NCBI RefSeq assembly: GCF_900130015.1
Contig: NZ_FQXS01000001.1
Location: forward strand, 372,001 to 436,000
Direction: 5' to 3'
DNA: 64,000 bases
From: Desulfofustis glycolicus DSM 9705
GTDB taxonomy: Bacteria; Desulfobacterota; Desulfobulbia; Desulfobulbales; Desulfocapsaceae
A program made the translations under genes and the position numbers. This document shows, in pieces, positions 1 through 7,439 of this stretch. The notes under the pieces were generated by a model. That model did no database searches and was not told the DNA's origin. It was given only the letters and a program-made list of their open reading frames with translations. Every line of letters starts with the position of its first letter. Position 1 is the stretch's first letter.

Positions 1-265
1 CCATGAGAGACGGATCTACACCGGATGCTTGGTGACGAAAACATCGTTACCACCTCGCATCAACAAAGAAAACTCATCTGGAGCAGCAGGCTCGATACCC
101 GCATCCCCTTCGTCTCTGGTCTGTATCCGTTACGACGGTCACCGACGGGGCGATCCGATCCTTGCGGATTTGCCTTGAAAAACCGTAACCTGAGCGATAG
201 GCTTGAATAAGTCAGCGAAACCATCCACCGATACCAACAACGCGATGCACAGACCATTGATCACC

Positions 266-1069
266 ATGCCGACAAAACGTATTTCAATCGGCACAGTTTC
301 CCTCGTTTGCATCGGCTGGATCATTGCTTTGATGCCCTTTTTATCTGCAAGCGCCGTTGCGCAAGAGTCCTCTCCCGTTCCGCTCCGTTTCGCCTATTCC
401 GAATTTCCACCGTTTCACTGGAAAAACAACGACCAGAGCATGGCCGGTTTTTTTTACGACATCATCACCGAAGCCGTCGAGAATCGCATTGGCATTCCGC
501 TCGTCTGGACCGCCTATCCCTGGACCCGTTGTCAGGAAAACGTCAAATCAGGCCTAGACGATGCGATCCTGACGGTCCCCACCGAAGACCGTGCACGCTA
601 TAGCGTTACGCACAAAAAACCGTTTTATGTCAAAGAGCTGCACATCTTCACCGCAGTCGATCACCCGCGCCTGGCCGATATCATGAGCATCAGGACGATT
701 GGGGACATCAAACGACTCGGTCTTTCTGTCGTTACTTACAGCGGTAACGGTTGGCACAAGAGCATGATCGAGTCAGAAGGCATCAAAACCTACGAAACGC
801 CCTACCTGCAGAACGTCTGGCTGATGCTTGTCAAGAAGCGTGCCGACCTGGTCATCGAATGGCCGCCCGGTGCAACCCCTGACTTGCTGCGCCTCGAACT
901 GGACACTGCAGTCATCGACACCGGCACCGTACTATCCTCCATGCGCTTTCATCTGCTGATCAGAAAAGACAGCGGAAACACGGCGATCCTGGATAGATTC
1001 GACGAGACAATAGCCGCCATGCAGCGCGACGGCACGATCAACGCCATTCTCCGACGCTACACCCTATGA
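266..1069 (+). CDS. Periplasmic solute-binding protein (SBP family 3-like)
   Basis: About 267 residues. The reading frame is open from 203, but I prefer the ATG at 266 because it gives a normal secretion signal: two basic residues, then a hydrophobic stretch ending near ASAVAQ. The mature part starts with PLRFAYSEFPPFHW, the typical opening of family 3 extracellular solute-binding proteins (amino-acid type), and the frame ends normally. No ABC permease or ATPase gene is nearby. Instead it lies 9 bases upstream of a membrane hybrid histidine kinase, so it may act as a periplasmic ligand sensor rather than a transport component (inference). The ligand cannot be told from sequence. The 265 bases before it hold no other gene I can support. 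Confidence 0.8.
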   Translation: MPTKRISIGTVSLVCIGWIIALMPFLSASAVAQESSPVPLRFAYSEFPPFHWKNNDQSMAGFFYDIITEAVENRIGIPLVWTAYPWTRCQENVKSGLDDAILTVPTEDRARYSVTHKKPFYVKELHIFTAVDHPRLADIMSIRTIGDIKRLGLSVVTYSGNGWHKSMIESEGIKTYETPYLQNVWLMLVKKRADLVIEWPPGATPDLLRLELDTAVIDTGTVLSSMRFHLLIRKDSGNTAILDRFDETIAAMQRDGTINAILRRYTL

Positions 1070-1078
1070 GGCGTTAAA

Positions 1079-3205
1079 ATGGCGCTCCCGCATTCCAACA
1101 GCCGATCGAGCATCAAGACGGCAGTTCTTCGCTGGACCGGTATCCTGGCCGCTCTCTTCATCGCTTTTGTCTTCTATTATCAGGATTACGTCCTGGATAA
1201 AGCAGTCCGTCGAATCGACAACCACGCGCGGGTGGTCACCAGTTCTCTCTGGACCTTCGACCGATCCGGCCCCCTTGCCTACCTCCGCCTTGCCGCAGAG
1301 GCGAACGGTTATCTGACTATCACCGTTTACGATGAGAGCGATTCGGTTTTTTTGACCCTCCAGGGACCTCCCCTGACCAAGACCGAACGACTTCTCAATT
1401 CGCTCCACCTGCTTCCCGTCCACGATCTTGACACTAACATTGTCTACGAAGATGGCGTGATCGGGCGTATCGTCACGCAGTGGCCGAACCGTTCCGTCTA
1501 CCTGTACCTCAACATTTTTTTCTGGCTGGCGCTGGTGCTGGTCGGCATCACCCTGCTGCTCTCACTGATCGATGCCAAGCACTCCCTGGAAGACCGGGTC
1601 AAGGAGCGCACCGTGGCACTGGAAAACGAGATCGCCGAACGAAAGAAGACCGAGGAAGCGCTTCGTGACCAGACCCAGCGCCTGAAACTCCACGTAATGA
1701 ACACCCCGCTTGCCGTTATCGAGTGGAATATCGACTTCGAGGTGGTGGAATGGAACCGGGCCGCCGAATACATTTTTGAATACCGCCGAGAGGAAGCGCT
1801 CGGCAAGGTCGGGTACGATTTCATGCTGCCGGACACCGAGAAGAATCACGTCGAAGATGTCTGGAAGCAGCTGACCAGCAACACCGGCGGCTACCGGTCG
1901 GTCAACCTGAACCTGACCAAATACGGCACCGTCAAGACCTGCGAATGGTACAACACGACACTGACGAACCGCGCCGGCGATATTATCGGAGTCGCTTCCC
2001 TGGTTCTGGATATCACTGAACGGAAGCGGGCTGAAGCCGAGAACGAGCGACTGCAGGCACAACTGCTGCAGGCTCAGAAAATGGAAGCGGTCGGCAACCT
2101 GGCCGGCGGCATCGCCCACGATTTCAACAATATTTTACAGACGATCAGCGGCAATACCGGTTTGCTGCTGATCGACAACCCCGCGGACGCCCGACATCAC
2201 GCGCGACTGCAGGCAATAGAGCGGGCCGTCCGGCGGGCGGCCGAACTGGTCCGGCAATTGTTGACGTTCAGCCGTAAAATCAACAGTGATCTCAAACCGC
2301 TCGATCTGAACCAGGAAATCAGGCAGATCCGGGGAATCCTCGCCCATACCATGCCGAAGATGATCGCCATGGACCTGCAACTGGATGACGATCTACCGCT
2401 GATCCGCGGCGATTCCGTGCAGGTCGAGCAGGTACTGCTCAATCTCGCCATCAACGCCATGCACGCCATGATCGACGGTGGGACCCTGACCATCCGTACG
2501 AACAGCGTCATGCTCGACGAATCCTTCTGCCGTAAACATCTCGGCGCAGAAGCGGGACCGTATGCGCAACTGAGTATCACCGACACCGGGGCCGGCATCG
2601 CCAAGGAAGCGCTTGAACACATTTTCGAACCGTTTTTCACCACCAAATCGATCGGCCAGGGAACCGGCCTCGGATTGTCCATCGTCTACGGCATCGTCAA
2701 GAGCCATCAGGCCTTTCTGGAATGTTACAGCACACCGGGCAGTGGTACGGAATTTCAGTTTTTTTTCCCCGCCCTCCCGGAGACTGCGGCAGGACTTGAA
2801 ACACCGGCAGAGGCTGAGGAAATGCGCGGCGGCACGGAGACTATCCTGCTGATTGACGACGAAGAGGCGATCAGGGAAATCGGCAGGGAGATTCTCTCGA
2901 CCTTCAGCTACACCGTTTTTTGCGCCGACAGCGGCGAAGCGGGGCTCGAAGCATATTTCGGCGAACGGGCGGGCACCATAGATCTGGTCATCCTCGATCT
3001 CAACATGCCCGGCATGGGAGGTTTTGCCTGCCTGCAAAAACTCAGAGAAAAAGATCCCGAGAGCCGCATTGTGATCGCCAGCGGTTACACCCCTACCGAT
3101 GTTATCAACCGCGCCATGGACCACGGAGCTCGCAGCGTTATCGCCAAACCATTTCAACTGGCCGAACTCCTGCGTAGCGTCCGCACAGTCCTCGACGGGC
3201 ACTGA
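1079..3205 (+). CDS. Membrane hybrid sensor histidine kinase (PAS-HisKA-HATPase-REC)
   Basis: 708 residues. Order of parts: a membrane segment near 14-36, a periplasmic loop of roughly 105 residues, a second membrane segment near 141-164, a coiled linker, a PAS domain near 205-315, then the dimerisation/phosphoacceptor domain with GGIAHDFNN (His347). The ATP-binding domain follows with the N box around Asn459, the DTGAGI box and the GTGLGLS box. A C-terminal receiver domain has Asp640 in the ILDLNMPG context as likely phospho-acceptor. The protein should sense a periplasmic or membrane signal and pass phosphate from His to its own receiver domain. No separate response regulator or DNA-binding output lies next to it. 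It follows the binding protein at 266-1069 with a 9-base gap, so the two are probably co-transcribed. Confidence 0.93.
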   Translation: MALPHSNSRSSIKTAVLRWTGILAALFIAFVFYYQDYVLDKAVRRIDNHARVVTSSLWTFDRSGPLAYLRLAAEANGYLTITVYDESDSVFLTLQGPPLTKTERLLNSLHLLPVHDLDTNIVYEDGVIGRIVTQWPNRSVYLYLNIFFWLALVLVGITLLLSLIDAKHSLEDRVKERTVALENEIAERKKTEEALRDQTQRLKLHVMNTPLAVIEWNIDFEVVEWNRAAEYIFEYRREEALGKVGYDFMLPDTEKNHVEDVWKQLTSNTGGYRSVNLNLTKYGTVKTCEWYNTTLTNRAGDIIGVASLVLDITERKRAEAENERLQAQLLQAQKMEAVGNLAGGIAHDFNNILQTISGNTGLLLIDNPADARHHARLQAIERAVRRAAELVRQLLTFSRKINSDLKPLDLNQEIRQIRGILAHTMPKMIAMDLQLDDDLPLIRGDSVQVEQVLLNLAINAMHAMIDGGTLTIRTNSVMLDESFCRKHLGAEAGPYAQLSITDTGAGIAKEALEHIFEPFFTTKSIGQGTGLGLSIVYGIVKSHQAFLECYSTPGSGTEFQFFFPALPETAAGLETPAEAEEMRGGTETILLIDDEEAIREIGREILSTFSYTVFCADSGEAGLEAYFGERAGTIDLVILDLNMPGMGGFACLQKLREKDPESRIVIASGYTPTDVINRAMDHGARSVIAKPFQLAELLRSVRTVLDGH

Positions 3206-3229
3206 GTGAGAAGACGCTGGTATCAGCCC

Positions 3230-3673
3230 TCAGTCACCTTGGATATCCGGAACTTCCCGTTGAATTGCCAGGTAATTGGCGATCTCACCGCCGACCCCGC
3301 GGATCGGCACGATCTTCCACTCCATCATGAACGTCGAACCGTCTTTCCGGTAGTTATAGGCCTTCCCGTGGAAAATCTCACCCCGCTCGATCTTTTCCCG
3401 CAGATCCGCCAATACCGCCGGATCGGTCTTCTCGCCCTGCAGCATCGCCGGGGACTGGCCGAGCAGTTCCGTACGCTCGTACCCCGTCATTTGACACACC
3501 GCGGGATTCACATAGATGATCGGAAACCCCGGCTCGGCCTCGGTAATCATCACCCCCTGAAACGATGCTTCCAGGGCAGACTCCAGCATGTTGAGCATGA
3601 TGTCCTGAAAATTCTGATCGTAGCTGAAGATATCGGCAAGACTGAGATACTCTGACTTCATTGATTCTGACAT
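3230..3673 (-). CDS. Stand-alone PAS domain protein
   Basis: 147 residues, nearly all one PAS fold. The N-terminal 30 residues (LADIFSYDQNFQDIMLNML) look helical. The PAS core follows, with GFPIIYVNPAVCQMTGYER, a feature of LOV/PAS_9-like domains, and then a PAC-like part ending in the IQREV segment. The NCRFLQ signature with the flavin-binding cysteine of true LOV domains is absent, so I would not call it a blue-light receptor. It converges on the hybrid kinase (25 bases between stops). There is no output domain, so it would have to signal through a protein partner. A GGGAG sequence lies about 10 bases before the chosen ATG. Confidence 0.8.
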   Translation of the reverse strand: MSESMKSEYLSLADIFSYDQNFQDIMLNMLESALEASFQGVMITEAEPGFPIIYVNPAVCQMTGYERTELLGQSPAMLQGEKTDPAVLADLREKIERGEIFHGKAYNYRKDGSTFMMEWKIVPIRGVGGEIANYLAIQREVPDIQGD

Positions 3674-3793
3674 GGTTATATGGCTCCCCGTATAAGTCGT
3701 CGCACCAGGACCACCCCGACGCCCCCGACTCCTATTATAGGAATTCTACCATACAATAAAAGAGGAATAGGATAACAGGAAAAGAGGGCTTGC

Positions 3794-3822
3794 TTGTTTC
3801 ATTCCTCGTTTTTTGCTATCCT
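3794..3822 (+). promoter_or_regulatory. Sigma-70-type promoter for the ATP-grasp/hydrolase pair
   Basis: TTGTTT at 3794-3799 and TATCCT at 3817-3822, separated by 17 bases, with a TG one base before the -10 hexamer (extended -10). It would start a leader of about 120 bases containing the hairpin at 3838-3872. This is the only convincing promoter in the 279-base gap. Assigned by eye. Confidence 0.4.
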
Positions 3823-3837
3823 GAAAGCAGTTATAAG

Positions 3838-3872
3838 ACGTTGTTGGCGACCTGAATTCTAGCCAACGACGT
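3838..3872 (+). promoter_or_regulatory. Leader hairpin upstream of the ATP-grasp gene
   Basis: ACGTTGTTGGC at 3838-3848 pairs with GCCAACGACGT at 3862-3872 (11 pairs, one of them G-U) around a 13-base loop. A T-rich stretch (3895-3907) follows some 20 bases later, too far for a classic terminator. It could be an mRNA-stability or attenuation element, or simply a decayed repeat. Confidence 0.4.
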
Positions 3873-3952
3873 CGCCAGCATATCTTCCCTATCTCATTTT
3901 ATTTTTTGCGCGGCAGAAACCCATCCCTAACATTTTATGCAGGGAGGGCGGC

Positions 3953-5254
3953 ATGGTCGAGAACATCTTTGTCGCAGGCCTGGACAGTTTGCATCTGGCC
4001 CAACTGCAATCGTTGAAGAAAGCGGAGCGGTATCACTTTCACTCGCTGATTTCCTACGAGGAGATAAAGTGCGGCAAAACCTTTCCGGTCCGTTCCTTCG
4101 TCAGCCGCGCCTGCCAGACTCTGGAGGAATTTGCGGGCAGCGTGGACGGCGTGATCGGATTCTGGGATTTTCCGGTCAGTACGGTTTTGCCCTACATACG
4201 ACAGCAGGCCGGGCTTGCAGGTCCGAGTTTGACTTCTGTACTCAAATGCGAGCATAAGTACTGGAGCCGCCTGATGCAGGCGGAGGTCGTGCCCGAACTA
4301 ATCCCCGCGTTCAGGGTGGTCAACCCCTTTGCCAGCGACGCCGTCGAACGGTGCGACCTGCCGTTTCCCTTCTGGCTCAAGCCGGTCAAATCGGTGTTGT
4401 CTCACCTGGGGTTTCTGGTCCGCGACCGGATCGAATTCGCCTCCTGCCTAGAGACGATCAGGGAGCATATCGGCAGGTACGCCAGGCCGTTCAACTACAT
4501 CCTCGGACTGGCGGATCTGCCTGATGAAATCCGATCCGTCGATGGCTTCCACTGTATCGCCGAGAGCTTGATCTCGTCTGGGTACCAGTGCACCCTGGAA
4601 GGATATGTGCTCGGGGGAGAAGTCGTAATCTACGGCGTGATCGACTCCATCAGGGAAGGAGGGGAGAACTGTTCGAGCTTTGCCCGTTATCAATACCCGT
4701 CCGCGCTGCCGGCCGCGGTCCAGGGCCGGATGGCTGCCGCCGCTGCAAAAGTGCTCGTGCGGGCCGGGTATGACGACGCCCCGTTCAATATCGAGTTTTA
4801 CTGGAACCGGGCGAGCGACACCATCGCGCTGCTGGAAGTCAACACCCGGATATCCAAATCACATTGCCCGTTGTTCAAGATGGTAGACGGTGAATACCAC
4901 CATGATGTATTGATCGATGTCGCTCTGGGCAGGCAGCCGCGCTTTCCCTATCGTCAGGGGGAGTATGGTGTTGCCGCCAAATTCATGCTGCGGCGGTTCC
5001 AGGACGGAATCGTCCGCCGGATTCCGGACCTCGACGCCATCGAGCGCCTGAAGCGCACATTCCCGGCCTGCGAAGTGACTATCAAGGTCAGGAGCGGCAT
5101 GCGTTTATCCGATTTGCGCGACCAGGACAGCTACTCTTTTGAAATCGGGGAATTGTATCTGGGAGCGGACACTGGCGAAGAGCTCCTGGCTCGATATCGG
5201 CAGGCGTTGATAATGCTGCCCTTTGCCATCGAGCAGATCGAGGCGGCCGCATGA
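3953..5254 (+). CDS. ATP-grasp domain carboxylate-amine ligase-like protein
   Basis: 433 residues. The layout fits the ATP-grasp superfamily. There is an N-terminal Rossmann-like part of about 100 residues, then a segment with FWLKPVKS, where the lysine should contact ATP. An EGYVLGGEVV strand follows, and then FNIEFYW...LLEVNTRIS, whose Glu and Asn match the metal-binding pair of the family. Such enzymes make an acyl-phosphate and join it to an amine or thiol; the substrates here cannot be read off. The stop overlaps the start of the CocE-type hydrolase by four bases (ATGA), so the two are translationally coupled and probably act in one pathway. A biotin-carboxylase or D-Ala-D-Ala ligase identity looks unlikely because the flanking domains differ. 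Confidence 0.8.
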   Translation: MVENIFVAGLDSLHLAQLQSLKKAERYHFHSLISYEEIKCGKTFPVRSFVSRACQTLEEFAGSVDGVIGFWDFPVSTVLPYIRQQAGLAGPSLTSVLKCEHKYWSRLMQAEVVPELIPAFRVVNPFASDAVERCDLPFPFWLKPVKSVLSHLGFLVRDRIEFASCLETIREHIGRYARPFNYILGLADLPDEIRSVDGFHCIAESLISSGYQCTLEGYVLGGEVVIYGVIDSIREGGENCSSFARYQYPSALPAAVQGRMAAAAAKVLVRAGYDDAPFNIEFYWNRASDTIALLEVNTRISKSHCPLFKMVDGEYHHDVLIDVALGRQPRFPYRQGEYGVAAKFMLRRFQDGIVRRIPDLDAIERLKRTFPACEVTIKVRSGMRLSDLRDQDSYSFEIGELYLGADTGEELLARYRQALIMLPFAIEQIEAAA

Positions 5255-7275
5255 AGATCATCCGGGAGTTTCCCCACCAGATCAAGAAAATCGAGAATGT
5301 CTGGATACCGATGCCGGACGGCGTCAGACTGGCGGCGCGATTGTGGCTGCCACGCGGCGCCGAGACCATGCCGGTCCCGGCTATTCTGGAATACATCCCG
5401 TATCGCAAAAGGGATTCCACCCGCAGCAGGGATACCCAGATATACAGTTATTTCGCCGGCCATGGCTACGCGGGGGTACGGGTTGATATCCGCGGCAGCG
5501 GCGATTCCGACGGGATATTGTTGGATGAGTACCTGCAGCAGGAACTCGATGACGGCCTGTCCATCCTGCAATGGCTCGAGCGACAACCCTGGTGTAACGG
5601 CAGAATCGGCATAATGGGCATTTCCTGGGGTGGCTTCAACGGCCTGCAAATTGCCGCCCTACGTCCGCCGCAGCTCAAGGCGGTCATTTCGGTTTCCTCG
5701 ACCGACGATCGCTATGCCGACGACGTCCATCATATGGGGGGCTGTCTGCTCGGGGACAATCTCTCTTGGGCCTCGACGATGTTCAGCTATAATTCCTGTC
5801 CGCCGGACCCGGCGGTTGTTGGCGGCCGCTGGCGGGATATGTGGTTTGCCAGGTTGCGGAGCAGCGGCCTGTGGCTGGAAAAGTGGCTTCGCCATCAACG
5901 GCGAGATGCCTATTGGCGGCATGGCTCCGTCTGCGAAGATTTCGCGGCCATCCAATGTCCGGTGATGGCGGTCAGCGGCTGGGCCGACGGTTACTCGAAC
6001 GCGGTATTCCGGCTGATGGAAGGGCTTTCGGTACCATGCCGGGGGCTGGTCGGTCCTTGGGGGCACAAATACCCGCATGTGGGGCTACCGGGCCCGGCTA
6101 TCGGGTTTCTCCAGGAAGCCGTGCGCTGGTGGGACACCTGGCTGAAGGGAAAAGACCGGGGTTTAATGGTAGAGCCGGCCGTGCGGGTCTGGATGCAGGA
6201 GAGCGTCGCCCCGACCACCAGGTACGACTGCCGCCCCGGCCGCTGGGTCGCCGAGGAGCACTGGCCCTCGGAGCGGATTGTCACTCGGGAGTACGTTCTG
6301 GCTGCCTCTCGGATGCTCGTCGCCCCGGGAACAGATCTGGGCGACGAGTGCTGCCGGCTGCAATCGCCGCTCGGCCTCGGGTTGTTCGCCGGCAAGTGGT
6401 GCTCCTATGCATCCGCCCCCGATATGCCCTATGACCAGCGCCTGGAAGATGGCGGCGCCAGGGTCTACGACTCTTATCCGCTGGAGGAGCACCTGGAGAT
6501 TCTCGGGGCACCGCGGGTGGAACTTGAACTTGCCGCCGACAAGCCGGTGGCCATGGTGGCAGTACGACTTTCCTATATCGCCCCAGACAACAAGACCACC
6601 AGGTTCAGCTATGGCCTGCTCAACCTGACGCACCGAAACGGTCACCGGCACCCGGAGCCCCTTGAACCGGGCCGGCGTTACGTGGTTGCGGTTCCGCTCA
6701 ACTACGTCGCCCAGGCGATCCCGGCCGGATATCGGCTGCGGGTGGCGGTCTCGACATCCTACTGGCCGATGGCCTGGCCGGCGCCGGAATCGGTCGGGGT
6801 CATGCTCTATACTGACAACAGCAGACTGTTGCTGCCGGTGCGTCCCGCGCGACCTGAAGATGGTGACCTTCGCTCGTTTGAACCGGCTGAAGGGGCGCCT
6901 CCCCTGCGGGTCAAAGTCATTCGTCCCGAGTATCACAACTGGCAGGTGATCAGAGATCTGGCGGCAGATATCTCCAAACTGGAAGTGATCAGCGACAGCG
7001 GCTGTCAGCGTATCGATGAAATCGACCTCACCATCAGCCGGAAAGCCAGAGAATGGTACACCTACCGGAAGGACGATTATGATTCGCTGAAAGGGGAAAC
7101 ACTCTGGGAACGAAGCTTCAGCCGGGGCGACTGGTCGGTACGCACCGTCGCCAGAACGGTGCTGACCAGTTCCCGGGACCATTTCTTTCTCCGGGCAGAA
7201 CTCGATGCCCACGAGGGTGAAAAGCGGGTCTTCTCGGAAAATTACGATTACACGATAAAGCGGGAACTGGTTTGA
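5251..7275 (+). CDS. CocE/NonD family serine hydrolase (X-Pro dipeptidyl-peptidase S15-like)
   Basis: 674 residues, a usual length for the family. The N-terminal alpha/beta-hydrolase part carries GISWGGF (nucleophilic Ser in a G-x-S-x-G elbow), then VSGWADGY (acid Asp) and GPWGHKYPH (His), in the order expected for a catalytic triad. The C-terminal ~230 residues form the jelly-roll domain typical of cocaine esterase, glutaryl-7-ACA acylase and X-Pro dipeptidyl-peptidases. There is no signal peptide, so it should be cytoplasmic. The start overlaps the stop of the ATP-grasp gene by four bases. It should hydrolyse an ester or amide; a role in releasing or editing the product of the ligase is only an inference. 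Confidence 0.88.
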   Translation: MKIIREFPHQIKKIENVWIPMPDGVRLAARLWLPRGAETMPVPAILEYIPYRKRDSTRSRDTQIYSYFAGHGYAGVRVDIRGSGDSDGILLDEYLQQELDDGLSILQWLERQPWCNGRIGIMGISWGGFNGLQIAALRPPQLKAVISVSSTDDRYADDVHHMGGCLLGDNLSWASTMFSYNSCPPDPAVVGGRWRDMWFARLRSSGLWLEKWLRHQRRDAYWRHGSVCEDFAAIQCPVMAVSGWADGYSNAVFRLMEGLSVPCRGLVGPWGHKYPHVGLPGPAIGFLQEAVRWWDTWLKGKDRGLMVEPAVRVWMQESVAPTTRYDCRPGRWVAEEHWPSERIVTREYVLAASRMLVAPGTDLGDECCRLQSPLGLGLFAGKWCSYASAPDMPYDQRLEDGGARVYDSYPLEEHLEILGAPRVELELAADKPVAMVAVRLSYIAPDNKTTRFSYGLLNLTHRNGHRHPEPLEPGRRYVVAVPLNYVAQAIPAGYRLRVAVSTSYWPMAWPAPESVGVMLYTDNSRLLLPVRPARPEDGDLRSFEPAEGAPPLRVKVIRPEYHNWQVIRDLAADISKLEVISDSGCQRIDEIDLTISRKAREWYTYRKDDYDSLKGETLWERSFSRGDWSVRTVARTVLTSSRDHFFLRAELDAHEGEKRVFSENYDYTIKRELV

Positions 7276-7439
7276 CCCGGCAAACCGCCACCGGTAAGAG
7301 ACTCAACACTGCCAGCCCCAACCGGGTCGTCTCCGCTACTGCCGAAGCGTGACGCCGCCCGACATCACTTCAGGCTCCCGTGCGAGGCCTCGATGCACAG
7401 TGCGATCTCCGGGCAACCGATGCGGCGATTACCGGGGAA

